From the NCBI RefSeq assembly GCF_963576675.1, contig NC_088917.1, positions 30,100,501 through 30,164,500 of the forward strand: a DNA stretch of 64,000 nt, in the 5' to 3' direction. Below are positions 43,345 through 54,075 of the stretch, piece by piece. The notes under the pieces are model-generated. The model was not told where the DNA came from and did no database searches. It was given only the letters and a program-made list of their open reading frames with translations. Made by a program: the position numbers and the translations under genes. How positions within the stretch are numbered: the first letter of the stretch is position 1; every line of letters starts with the position of its first letter. Origin of the DNA: Euphorbia lathyris (taxonomy: Eukaryota; Streptophyta; Magnoliopsida; Malpighiales; Euphorbiaceae).

Positions 43345-44701
43345 ATTTTTTTTATAGAAATTGGGACGAGACAAAACTTGGGCAGGGTGGGCACCCGTGG
43401 CCCAAGAACTGACAAACCCGCAATATATTAATAAATGAAAAATGAGTGTTTGAACAAGAGAAGAGGAAGGAGAACAAACAAAAAGAAGGGGGAGGAGAAA
43501 AGTTTAGGAAAGTCAAGAAAAACGCAAGTGAGAAATACTACAAATGTCATCATTGATAAACCTGTGGCAAAAAGCAGGAGCTGAAGGCCACCAATTGATC
43601 ACTGAGGAAGAGACTCCAAACTTTGCCAGTGCATCAGCAACTCTATTTCCTTCCCTAAAGATGTGTGAAAAAAGAATATTCATCCTAGAGCAAATGCTGA
43701 GACAATGCAACCATTCTTGACGAATACTCCAAGGAACATCCATGGAACGATGTCTAAGCAGATTAACAACGTACATTGAGTCTGACTCAACCCAAAGCTG
43801 ATGCCAATTTTTCTCCCAAGCAAGTTCAATTGCAAAAATAGCGGCTCTCAATTCAGCCATATAAGCAAAAGAAGGAGGGGTAGAAAAGGAAAAACAGCAT
43901 TTGGGAAATCCACGATAGTTGCGAAAAGTACATCCCGCTCCTGCCTCGCCTGGAGTGCCAAAAGTAGAGCCGTCCATATTGACTTTACTCCAGCCCGGAG
44001 GAGGTTTAAGCCAATGGAACAGAATAATGTTGGGAGCCGGAGGCGGCCTAGGAGAAGCCAGAAGACAGAATAAGATAACATCATCTCTCCGTGAAGAGTA
44101 AAAACCTTTAGAAGTGGCAAAGGACTCTCGAATCATTCGAAAGAGGGTGATTTTCGAGTGCTAAATAGAAAGAGAAACTTCCTTAAAGATTGCTTCATTC
44201 CTGCAACGCCAGATTAACTAGATGCAAGTGACATCGACAACATGCCAAATCATCGACACCTGTGAGCCAAAATGAATGCAAGTGGATGAATTGTGAATAA
44301 CGAGGCAAAGAGTAGTCAAAGTGAAACTCAAGGGCCCTCCAAAGAGAATCTGCAAAAGAACAGCTAATGAATAGGTGGTTAATAGACTAAGCATCCCTAC
44401 CACATAGAACACAACGAGAGGCAAAGGAGAATCCAAGATGCTGCAGGAGGTCGTGAGTCGGAACCCGGCCATGCAAAACTCTCCAGAAAGTGAAGGAACG
44501 AGAAAGGGGAGTGTGAGCATTCCAAACAAATTTATACCAGTCCACCGAAGAGGAACTAGGACTGATAATCGAATAGTACTCTTTGGCAGAGAAAATACCC
44601 TTCGTAGAGGGTTGCCAAGCGCAGAAATCAAGATCATCTCTACCCCTGTGCATAGATCGAATACTGTCTTGAACAACCAAAGGAAGAGTGCCTAAGTCAA
44701 G
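43345..44701 (-). pseudogene. LINE copy B, 3' half (zf-RVT, RNase H)
   Basis: Minus-strand partner of copy A. zf-RVT: QPSTKGIFSAKEYYS and SFASRCVLCGRDA at 44387-44680. RNase H at 43513-44136 keeps D (VNMDGSTFG), E (AELRAA), D (ESDSMYVVN) and D (RVADALAKFG) and ends at the TGA at 43513-43515. Frames change between zf-RVT and RNase H. The tail with A run (T run at about 43346-43354, plus strand) marks the 3' end. It is split at 44701 by the Athila-like element; the 5' half continues at 54076. Confidence 0.85.
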
Positions 44702-45742
44702 TGATGGGGCGTACGGCTAGGGTAGAGCTTCTTTAACGACGACGAAATGTGTATTATGATAAGTGCGTTACGACTATGGATGTGATCTTTATAAATGCTC
44801 TATCTCTACTAGACGCCACTACTTAGGGGTAAGTGTACCCCGTCGTATCAAGTAATAATCCGGTTAAGACCGGGTATCGAATCCACGGGATTTATAACTA
44901 CAAGTATTAAACGACTCGGTTTTATATGTTATCTAAGCGGTGAATACTTTGAGTTGATTCGGGGAACAACTACAAACTACTCCTAACTACGGGTGAGACA
45001 AATTTATATAGCAAAACTCTACGAAATGATATGAAAAGCGATAAGTTATAAATATGACAAACAATGACTCTCAATATATAAACGGTTAATGATTTACTCT
45101 TGCGATGACGACTACGTGTAGTGTGATCGACCCGTGAAGTACTTAGACTACGTGGTTCCTAGTCAAGGCGTGTCTAATGCTTGGGACTAGAAATTAGGGC
45201 CCGTAAGTTCCGTGGTTTGTCAATTCCTACGATTTCCAGAGCGTCACTTCCGGTAAGGCAACACCTATATGAATCCCTAAAGATAGCCCGAATGGCATCG
45301 GAAGTCGCGTTCTCCTACACAATAATCAATTACGAGTATCAAAACAAGTAGCAGACATCAACACAAATATAGAAAAAGAGATTATGAATCATAAATTATA
45401 AATATGGAGAATGTAAATATGAAATACAACCAAGCCTAGTACATAGGAAGAGTACAAGCTAATTAGCAAGTGAAAAGGGAAGAATCCACCCTCGGAACTA
45501 GCTAACCGGACTCAAGGCCGTCTCTTAGGACTTGGAGGTGGAGCTTTCGAGCTTGGTGAACGGAGATGGAACGGAACTTTGACGGAATTCCGGAATCATC
45601 GAACAAGCTCTCAAGGTGGAAGAGAATTGCTATGTAAATTAAAATCTCAAACTATCTAACAAGAACTATATTGAGAATTGTATATCAAAAGGTGTATACA
45701 AAGTCTAAGATGTAAGGTTTCTAAATGAGTGCTAGTCACTCT

Positions 45743-45750
45743 TATTTATA
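45743..45750 (-). promoter_or_regulatory. TATA box of LTR (3' copy)
   Basis: Minus strand TATAAATA in GTCTATAAATAAGAG. The palindrome array (45830-46299) begins 80 bp upstream on the element's strand. Confidence 0.65.
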
Positions 45751-45829
45751 GACATCAAGCTAGGGTAGAATTGTAATTTCATAAGATACAAGCATGGAGG
45801 AACATGATTTTCTGCAGATTTCCCATGAT

Positions 45830-46299
45830 ACGCCTCGCGTATGGTGGAGTACGCCCCGCGTAATTGCCCATTCCATCAGAAATCTCCTGCATGTGGACCA
45901 AATCCAGATCTTGTTGTCTCAACCACGCCTCGCGTAGACTGGGGTGCGCCTCGCGTGTTTGAGTTTCTGAGATTTTATTGCTTGAATTGGGTCTTTTACG
46001 CACCGCGTAGCTGATGGACGCCTCACGTAAATAAGTCTCTGAGTCTTTTAGGTCGAAGAATTTCCTTACACGCCCCGCGTGTAAGGTGGGACGCCCCGCG
46101 TAGAAGAGTTGACTCTAGGAGACCATGCAGTCTGACCTTCAGGATTAGGCTTATCATTTCTGACACATGTCCCACGCCTCGCGTGGTTGTTGATACGCCC
46201 CGCGTATTGGTGACTAGATCCCACGTGGTGCCTGTAGATTGAACAATTATTTCTGACCAAGTGTTCCACGCCCCGCGTGAAGGGTGATACACCCCGCGT
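45830..46299 (-). repeat. Phased palindrome array in U3, six direct pairs
   Basis: ACGCCYCGCGT-like 11-mers start at 45830/45851, 45925/45946, 45998/46018, 46070/46091, 46174/46195 and 46268/46289. Within-pair steps are 21, 21, 20, 21, 21, 21; pair-to-pair steps are 95, 73, 72, 104, 94. Each 11-mer is an inverted repeat (ACGC...GCGT). The 9-10 bp spacers vary in sequence. Confidence 0.9.
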
Positions 46300-46536
46300 A
46301 TGTCAAAGGATTTTTGCTCCTTGCTCGTACCTGAAATACAATTCTCGAGAGCTGAGTTAGCTTGACGTTTTATTTTCTAAATTAATAAAAAATAAGGAAA
46401 ATTAACCGAAAGTATGGAATTTATTTTTATTTCGTTATTTTATTAAAACACTCTATTTTTGCAATTAAACTTATTTATTTCTCTTAAAATTAATCCGTAA
46501 ATCACGCTAAAAGATAGGAACAAAACGCCCCTATCA

Positions 46537-46550
46537 AACCTCATCGGACT
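46537..46550 (-). other. Polypurine tract of second Athila-like element
   Basis: Minus strand AGTCCGATGAGGTT adjoining the 3' LTR; 12 of 14 bases agree with the tract of the first element. Confidence 0.7.
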
Positions 46551-48390
46551 TTAAAGTTTTACTTATCCTCAAGTAAAAGAAATCGAAAGACAAGAGATTG
46601 AGATTATAAAGAAACAAACCGTCGGTTGCTTTTACCAAGTGCATGATTCCGAAGCTAAAGTTTTATGTAAAGTTTTCGGCAAGTACCTACGCAAACAAAT
46701 GAGTGACCAAAACTTGTTTGAAACCTCCATGATCAAATTTAATAGGAAATATTAATGGGGGTTGATTATCTTTTGAAAACCCGATAGTACCTCACCAAGA
46801 GATTTCACTCTTACGTTCAAATTTTGGTGGGTCGGTGTTTTTGCACTCTTCTTTGCACTTACTCGAAGTCACTTTGAGTTTGCATTTTCATCCGGGTTTT
46901 TCCTCCTATGTTATGGTCTAGGCAATATTAAAAATGAACCCGGAGGGGGGTTGTAATGTGGGTGGCTTTTTAGTGGTTAATTTTGGAAACTCGAGTTTAA
47001 ACACCATTTTGATGATCGCACCGTGCTTTTATTTTGGCCTTAGTAAGTTCATAAAATATAGCTCGAAATTGCTCGGGTTGAGCTTGAGAATGCCTTTGCT
47101 CTTTATTGTGTTTTTCTTTTTCTTTTTGTTTTGGGAGCGGCACAAAAACGATTTCGAAAGCTTATAGTGCTTACTTATCAAGGCCTTGGCTTATTTCGGG
47201 TGCGATTTGATTTTGTTGGTATTTAAACAAGAGGAAAAAGGGTTAATTGTTAAAAGGGTATTAACAAGAACAAGTCAGTTAATAGGCTCGAGGGGGTTTC
47301 CTAGAGGTTAATGAAAACGAGAAAAATAATTTAGAAAAAGAATTAGACTAAGTGGGTTCGTTTTATCATCTATTGCCATTTTAACTAAAATAAGTGTACT
47401 TAACCCGGTATTAGGTGCAAACTCTATGAGTCGAGTGAAGTCAAAGCTCTCGAAAAATTGTGAAAGAAATAGAGTTCTCGTACGAACTCTTTTAGGCTCA
47501 AAAATATCTCACAAAATTTCGGGTTAAATTGTGTACGTTCAAGTTCTCGTCAAAATTTCAACTATTCCGTTTTTATTGCATTTTTAAATTTCATTATAGA
47601 GATAACCTTTGGGTTAGGACTCAATGATTTTGTTTGGTACGAACCTAGGTTTCGCATAAATCCTAGAACTTCAGAATTAAGACTAAAATTTCTCACTAAA
47701 ACCAATCCTTTGTGTCAATGTCTTTTCATTTAAGGACAAATAACGGAACTTTTAATTGATTTCCGAAGTAGATAGTGTGTCGGAAAAATTTTAAGAATTA
47801 ATAAATTAGTTTAATTATTTTGTTGATTATTTGATTTTTATTTTTGTTTTTGTTAGTGCAAAACAAACGGTAAGTGCGGGGTTGCACGGCCCTCCGCGTT
47901 ATTAAAATGACGTCTATTCCAAGGACGTCGTAAAAGAAAAGAAAAATAAAAACAAAAATAAAGATGGAATTAAAAATGGACCCTGAAGGTTAGGTCCTAT
48001 GCGAGGCGTGCCTAGGGGGGCGCCCCGCATAGGAGGTGCATTTTTAGCCAATTCTGGCCAGAGACTCAGATACGCGGGGCGCAGTAAGAGGGGCGCCCCG
48101 CGTGTTTGAGTTTCTGGGCTAGTTATACAAGAAAAATGGCTGGGCACGCGGGGCGTAAAATGGGGTACGCCATGCGTGAAGGTTATTAATTGGTGCATGA
48201 ATGGAGAAAAATGAACACGAAAAAGGGGAAATAAACGAAATAAAAAAGAAAATATATTAAAATAAAAAGGAAAATACAATAGAAACACGAAAAGATAACA
48301 AAAATAACAAAAGGAACACATAAAACAAAACAAACTAAAATAAACACGAAAAGAAAACACAAAACAAAGGAAAACATAACGAAAGGGAAA
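46551..48390 (-). other. Long non-coding 3' region of second Athila-like element
   Basis: No gene. Mostly T/A-rich. It includes the inverted-pair palindrome array at 47999-48177 near the end of the accessory ORF. Confidence 0.6.
47999..48177. repeat. Inverted-pair palindrome array 1
   Basis: Pairs at 47999/48020, 48072/48093 and 48146/48167, each step 21 bp; pair-to-pair 73 and 74 bp. The first member is ACGCGRGGCGT-like, the second ACGCCCCGCGT-like, so each pair could fold into an 11-bp stem with a 10-nt loop. Confidence 0.85.
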
Positions 48391-49579
48391 CTAAGGTTGA
48401 GGCGGAGGAGGATTGCCATGGATGTTGAAATGTGCGAAGAAGGTGTTGGCGAAGGCGTCGAAGCTGGCCCTATCCGCTTGCCTTTGAGCCCTGGAGGCGT
48501 CGAAGCGAGCATCAAGGGCGTCGAAGCGCGAGTCGAAATGGGCCCGATCCTGACGTTGGTTGTCCTCCAAAATATCCAGCCGGGCGTGGATGGCGTTGAA
48601 GTCGTGGTTGGGGGGTGGACTAAAGTTGAGGCCCATGTCCGAGTCCTCGTCCTCGTCGTCTTGGGGTTGGGCTGCCCCCGAACTCTCACCCGGGCCGGAG
48701 GTAGGGCGCTTGAGAGATTTGAAGGCATTTTTCTCCAAGGGCCGCGACTCCAAGCTGGGGAGGCGGTCAAGAGCAGCTTCGCCAAGAGCGGAGGTGCGAA
48801 GATGGTGATAAGATGGCCCAACCCGATTTTTCCACGTTTGCGGGTAGGCATGTGGTGGAGTTGGACGGCCACGAGGTAGGAAAGGTCGTATATGAGGCTG
48901 TTTGCACAACAGTAAAGGGCCAAAAGCTCGTGCTTATTGACCTTGGTGGACTTGGAGTTCCCCGAGAAGTAGAATGAGATCAAACAGTGGAGAAGTTGGA
49001 GGATTGGGTCGCGGATGCATGCTGGGCTGAGGTTGGAGATATCGTAATCGTCGGACCCGGTGACGGAGGTCCAAAAATCACGAGGGGAGACATCCTTGGG
49101 CCAATGTGTGATGCCCTCCCCCGCTTGATGTGTGAAATGGTTGCGGAGCCATTGTGTGTCAATGGAGAAAGGTTGGTTGTGAAGGCGGAAGTTGAAGAGG
49201 GAGGCTCCGGGAACATTATTAGATTCGAGGGTGGTGTAGAACTCCACAACCAATGAAGAATAGACATGGTGGCGTGCCCGATAGTGATTGAGCCAATTTA
49301 AAGCACGACGACGGTCCTCGAAGGCACCTCCAACATCGTAGTGATTAAGAACACTACGGTCGATGTACGGGAGTTCCATTACGTGGGCAGCGGCGAGTGT
49401 TTGGTAAGATTGGGCCTCCTCTTCAGTGAGAAGATGGAAAGGAGCCCGGTATTGGCGGGTGAGTGGCGGTGTTTCCTCTCATTCGGGGGGTGGTGGTGAT
49501 TGGCGTAGTTGGGCACGAGAGGTACAGGCCCGAGTGGACCGTGGGGGGCGCATGTGGCAACATGTTTTCGTCTTGCCAT
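48391..49579 (-). pseudogene. Accessory ORF, ATHILA ORF1-like with coiled coil
   Basis: The start MARRKHVATCAPHGPLG is at 49579. A frameshift near 49480 leads into a frame giving PFHLLTEEEAQSYQTLAAAH, MELPYIDRSVLNHYDV, SSLVVEFYTTLES, SLFNFRLHNQPFSIDTQWLR, CIRDPILQLLHCLISFYFSG, LLALYCCANSLIYDLSYLVA and GLGHLITIFA, the layout of the ATHILA ORF1 family. A second frameshift near 48790 leads to a hydrophilic C-terminus with an acidic run (DDEDEDSDMG) and a coiled coil (RLDILEDNQRQDRAHFDSRF), stopping at 48391. About 395 residues in total. Function of this family is unknown; no membrane anchor or signal peptide is seen. An internal TATA box lies about 90 nt upstream of the ATG. Confidence 0.7.
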
Positions 49580-49666
49580 GGTGTTTAGTGAGGGATTGAG
49601 AGAGTGTGTAGAAAGTGTGTGAGAAGTTAGAATGAGTTGTGAGGAAGAAGAAAGGAAAAAGGGGAG

Positions 49667-49674
49667 TATTTATA
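49667..49674 (-). promoter_or_regulatory. Possible internal TATA box
   Basis: Minus strand TATAAATA in CCCCTATAAATACTCCCC, 88-95 nt upstream of the ATG at 49579 and 47 bp downstream of the nearest palindrome of array 2 (on the element's strand). Confidence 0.5.
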
Positions 49675-49720
49675 GGGGAGGAGTGGGGAATCCAAGTAAA
49701 ACTCGGATTCCCAGAGGGGT

Positions 49721-49898
49721 ACGCGGGGCGTGAAGAGGCCACGCCACGCGTATCCCACCTCCTGCCCATTATTTGACATGAAAATGGCACGGTACGCGGG
49801 GCATGCGGGGAAGCACGCCTCGCGTATCGCACCTCCTGGCCCGAAATTGAAGGGAGAGGGGCGAGGATGCGGGGCATAAATGGAGGTACGCCCCGCGT
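49721..49898. repeat. Inverted-pair palindrome array 2
   Basis: Pairs at 49721/49741, 49794/49815 and 49867/49888 (steps 20, 21, 21); pair-to-pair 73 and 73 bp. Shared CACCTCCTG between units suggests an old 73-bp tandem repeat. Confidence 0.85.
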
Positions 49899-50177
49899 GG
49901 AACGAACATATTTTCGATTTTAAGGATTTTTTTGAATTTTTATGGGTTTTAATTGCTTATTTAATGTTTTTATTTATTTTAATGAACAATTAAGAGGGTG
50001 GTTCCAAAAATAATGAAGAGAGAATTTTTGAATTTGAAAAGGTGAAGGGTGATTGGAGGAGAGAGGAGGTGGAGTGGAGAAGTGGGAAAGATTTTTGGGG
50101 AAGAGGAGAGAGTGATGGGAAAGGTGGGAGAGGGAAAGGCTGCCATGGGGAGTTGCAATTCGCAATTCCCCAAGGAT

Positions 50178-50360
50178 ACGCGAGGCGTGCCCTAGGGCAC
50201 GTCCCGCGTGTCCAATACGTGGCGTTTATTCGAGAGGGGGTTAATTGCCGAAGGTTACGCGGGGCGTGGTAGGAAGGACGCCCCACGTAACGTGTCTTTT
50301 ATTGTGAAAATGGGTCAGACACGCAGATGCGCGGGGCGTACTGGGTTGTACGTCCCGCGT
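50178..50360. repeat. Inverted-pair palindrome array 3
   Basis: Pairs at 50178/50199, 50257/50278 and 50329/50350, each 21 bp; pair-to-pair 79 and 72 bp. The 79-bp step is the one spacing that does not fit whole helical turns. Confidence 0.85.
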
Positions 50361-50590
50361 GATTAAAAATTTTTGGATTAAAAATGGGATTTGTTTTTCT
50401 TTTGATTTATGAGGCGGAAAGGGAGATAAAAATAAAATTAAATAAAAAGAGAGAAATAAAAATACAGAAAAGAGAGAAAAATAAAAATAAAAATAAGTAA
50501 ACATTATGATACATATAGACAAGAGGTTTGAGAAATTCAAACCGATGCTACGTTTAGAGTCGGAGTAGCTCGACTTTCTGTTGCGGTGGC

Positions 50591-52033
50591 TTATTGCAGG
50601 TTGTCCGAGTTGGAACTCGACGGGTCCGAACTTCTACTGTTTAGGAGCGTTATCGCCTGTCCGGACTTTCTATTTTTGCCCTGCGGGTTTTGCTCGGTGT
50701 TTGCCGGGAGGGTTCCTAATGGCCTCTCCTGTTGCTGACGATTCAAGTGAGCTACCTGGCGGCTAAGGTCCCTGCAAAACACCTCACTGTCGGCCAAACG
50801 GGTTAAGATATCCTTTAACAAGGACGTTACTGACTGGCCATGCACATTATCGGGAGGTGGAGTGTTCCGATTACCGGGCATGGTTTGTGATTGCCCTAGC
50901 CCGTTTTCCCGATATTCTTGATCAAAGTCGGATGGGGGCCTCAACACATTATTATTATTGCCATACGACAAGTTAGGGTGTTGGTATCGAGGCCTCCATC
51001 CGCTGTTATTATTATTGTGGTGGTGTGAGTAGGAGTTCGGGTTAGGATTGTACCTTTGATTGCCATTGCCTCCTATATAACTTACATTTTCGTTGTTGCT
51101 GGCGAAAGGGCTGCCGGCTTGGCAATTAAGTCCGTCATGATCTCCACCACAATGATTGCACATCAGGACCTGTGCAACTTTGTTAAGGCTCAACTGGGCT
51201 ATCAAAGCGTCAAGTTTTTTATTCATTTCCGCCATGGAACTTTTCGGAGTCTCTTTCTCCACGGCGAACGTTTGATGTCGCGAAGGTCCAGCAAGCCGAT
51301 CTTCTTGCCACTGTACGCTTTTCCTTAAGAGATCGTGGATGAGCTCATATGCTTCACTGGCCGACTTCCTAAACAGGTCCCCACCTGCTGCGGAATCCAC
51401 GGTGGCACGATTAGTAGGTGTTAATCCGTGATAAAAAGTGCTTACCAAATCGTGCTTGGGGATATCATGGTGCGGGCAGCTTCAAAGAAACTTTCGGAAT
51501 CTTTCCCAAGCCGCATGAAGGGCTTCGTGTTCGAGCTGCCGAAAGGTAGTGATGTCGTTCCTCAACTTAACCATTTTGGAAGGCGGGAAGTAGTAAGAAA
51601 GGAACTCATTCTCAAGTTCCACCCATGACGTAATCGAACCCGCCTCCAATGAGTGCAACCATTCCAACGCTTGTCCTGTCAAAGAGAAAGGAAACAACTT
51701 TAGTCGGGCGGCCTCAACCGGTACACCGTTTTACCGAGAAGTTTCGGCACACATAAGAAATTTATCTAAATGTTCATTAGGGTTTTCATGAGGTTCTCCT
51801 CTGAACTGGCCAAGTTGTTGGATGAGTTGGATCATGCTAGTCTTGATTTCATATGTGTTGGCCGGGATGGTGGGGGCAACGATTCCGTTGCGATTTTGAG
51901 GACGGTGCGGAGCAAGAATCTCCATCATTCAGCGCATGTCATTGCCTCCACCATTACGGTTGTTGTTCTCGGGTTGCACCGGCGGCCTTTGGTTGACCTC
52001 GGGCTGGTTAGCTTCATTGTTGAGGTTTTCCAT
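50591..52033 (-). pseudogene. Athila-like gag
   Basis: One frame of 481 codons, ATG at 52033, stop at 50591-50593, broken by TGA (51929-51931), TAA (51731-51733) and TGA (51482-51484); no frameshift. The retrotransposon gag domain spans about residues 60-210: PHENPNEHLDKFL, FPFSLTGQALEWLHSL, SWVELENEFLSYYFPPSK, FRQLEHEALHAAWERFRKFL and LVSTFYHGLTPTNRATVDSA. A basic/Gln-rich part and a CX2CX3HX4C knuckle, CNHCGGDHDGLNC, follow, then an Asn/His-rich stretch and a Gln-rich tail. In context both TGA codons are one step from Arg CGA and the TAA from Gln CAA. Gag would form the particle and bind RNA; this copy is interrupted. Confidence 0.88.
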
Positions 52034-52171
52034 TTTCTCTCTCCGAATCCTACAAAGAGTACGTTCAATTTCAAGATCAATAGGAACGAGAGTATCACTC
52101 CGGCTTAGACTAACAATAATGCTTAGACTAACAATAAAATGTTTTTGTCTAATATTGCAAGAAATTATAAG
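52034..52171 (-). other. Short leader between PBS and gag
   Basis: 138 bp, no features apart from a near-repeat of GCTTAGACTAACAATAA. Confidence 0.5.
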
Positions 52172-52189
52172 TCCCCAGCAACGGCGCCA
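52172..52189 (-). other. Primer-binding site (tRNA-Asp type)
   Basis: Minus strand TGGCGCCGTTGCTGGGGA, 6 nt from the LTR; one base differs from the PBS at 15183-15200. Confidence 0.88.
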
Positions 52190-52195
52190 ATAACT

Positions 52196-54070
52196 TGATG
52201 GGGCGTACGGCTAGGGTAGAGCTTCTTTAACGATGGCGAAATGTGTATTATGATAAGTGCGTTACGACTATGGATGTGATCTTTATAAATGCTCTATCTC
52301 TACTAGACGCCACTACTTAGGGGCAAGTGTACCCCATCGTATCAAGTAATAATCCGCTTAAGACCGGGTATCGAATCCACGGGATTTATAACTACACGTA
52401 TTAAACGACCCGGTTTTATATGTTATCTAAGCGGTGAATACTTTGAGTTGATTCGGGGAACAACTACAAACTACTCCTAACTACAGGTGAGACAAATTTA
52501 TATAGCAAAACTCTACGAAATGATATGGAAAGCGATAAGTTATAAATATGACAAACAATGACTCTCAATATATAAACGGTTAATGATTTACTCTTGCGAT
52601 GACGACTACGTGTAGTGTGATCGACCCGTGAAGTACTTAGACTACGTGGTTCCTAGTCAAGGCGTGTCTAATGCTTGGGACTAGAAATTAGGGCCCGTAA
52701 GTTCCGTGGTTTGTCAATTCCTACGGTTTCCAGAGCGTCACTTCCGGTAAGGCAATACCTATATGAATCCCTAAAGATAGCCCGAATGGCATCGGAAGTC
52801 GCGTTCTCCTACACAATAATCAATTACGAGTATCAAAACAAGTAGCAGACATCAACACAAATATAGAAAAAGAGATTATGAATCATAAATTATAAATATG
52901 GAGAATGTAAATATGAAATACAACCAAGCCTAGTACATAGGAAGAGTACAAGCTAATTAGCAAGTGAAAAGGGAAGAATCCACCCTCGGAACTAGCTAAC
53001 CGGACTCAAGGCCGTCTCTTAGGACTTGGAGGTGGAGATTTCGAGCTTGGTGAACGGAGATGGAACGGAACTTTGACGGAATTCCGGAATCAACGAACAA
53101 GCTCTCAAGGTGGAAGAGAATTGCTATGTAAATTAAAATCTCAAACTATCTAACAAGAACTATATTGAGAATTGTATATCAAAAGGTGTATACAAAGTCT
53201 AAGATGTAAGGTTTCTAAATGAGTGCTAGTCACTCTTATTTATAGACATCAAGCTAGGGTAGAATTGTAATTTCATAAGATACAAGCATGGAGGAACATG
53301 ATTTTCTGCAGATTTCCCATGATACGCCTCGCGTATGGTGGAGTATGCCCCGCTTAATTGCCCATTCCGTCAGAAATCTCCTGCATGTGGACCAAATCCA
53401 GATCTTGTTGTCTCAACCACGCCTCGCGTAGACTGGGGTGCGCCTCGCGTGTTTGAGTTTTTGAGATTTTATTGCTTGAATTGGGTCTTTTACGCACCGC
53501 GTAGCTGAAGCACGCCTCGCGTAGCTGAAGCACGCCTCGCGTAGCTGAAGCACGCCTCGCGTAAATAAGTCTCTGAGTCTTTTAGGTCGAAGAATGTCCT
53601 TACACGCCCCGCGTGTAAGGTGGGACGCCCCGTGTAGAAGAGTTGACTCTAGGAGACCATGCAGTCTGACCTTCAGGATTAGGCTTATCATTTCTGACAC
53701 ATGTCCCACGCCTCGCGTGGTTGTTGATACGCCCCGCGTATTGGTGACTAGATCCCATGTGGTGCCTATGGATTGAACAATTATTTCTGACCAAGTGTTC
53801 CACGCCCCGCGTGAAGGGTGATACGCCCCGCGTATATCAAAGGATTTTTGCTCCTTGCCCGTACCTGAAATACAATTCTCGAGAGCCGAGTTAGCTTGAC
53901 GTTTTATTTTCTAAATTAATCAAAAATAAGGAAAATGAACCGAAAGTACGAAATTTATTTTTATTTCGTTATTTTATTAAAACACTCTATTTTTGTAATT
54001 AAACTTATTTATTTCTCTTAAAATTAATCCGTAAATCACGCTAAAAGATAGGGACGAAACGCCCCTATCA
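52196..54070 (-). repeat. 5' LTR of second Athila-like element
   Basis: 1875 bp, 40 bp longer than its partner because of two extra 20-bp units at about 53513-53562. Terminal hairpin GATAGGG...CCCTATC at 54047-54069 intact. TATA box (minus) at 53237-53244. Confidence 0.92.
53324..53833 (-). repeat. Phased palindrome array in 5' LTR, with 20-bp expansion
   Basis: Starts at 53324/53345, 53419/53440, 53492/53512/53532/53552, 53604/53625, 53708/53729 and 53802/53823. The third group is expanded to four palindromes by copies of AGCTGAAGCACGCCTCGCGT. Some members are decayed at CpG (ATGCCCCGCTT at 53345, ACGCCCCGTGT at 53625). Confidence 0.9.
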
Positions 54071-54075
54071 TCAAG

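Larger units (their letters stand above)
44702..46536 (-). repeat. 3' LTR of second Athila-like element
   Basis: 1835 bp, TGATGGGGCG...CCCCTATCA on the plus strand. It lacks the two extra 20-bp units seen in the 5' LTR and has GATAGGA in place of GATAGGG in the terminal hairpin. Confidence 0.92.
49580..50590 (-). other. Region between gag and the accessory ORF
   Basis: No gene. It holds two inverted-pair palindrome arrays and the internal TATA box. 49960-50150 is purine-rich on the plus strand. Confidence 0.6.
44702..54070 (-). mobile_element. Non-autonomous Athila-like Gypsy element with accessory ORF
   Basis: 9369 bp, TSD TCAAG at 44697-44701 and 54071-54075. On its own strand: 5' LTR (54070-52196), PBS, gag (52033-50591), two palindrome arrays, internal TATA box, accessory ORF (49579-48391), a third array, a long 3' region, PPT (46550-46537), 3' LTR (46536-44702). 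No protease, RT, RNase H or integrase anywhere. LTR ends, hairpin, PBS and PPT all resemble the element at 13510-20105, so they are one lineage. Confidence 0.92.

Noticed and set aside
46023..46292. Minus-strand frames of 67-98 codons with TRGV/ARRG repeats in the Athila-like LTR (also 53413-53803)
   Set aside because: The repeated peptides are translations of the ACGCCCCGCGT motif; they lie upstream of the LTR TATA box.
48397..48879. Plus-strand 160-codon frame
   Set aside because: Antisense to the ATHILA-like accessory ORF, with composition that mirrors it.
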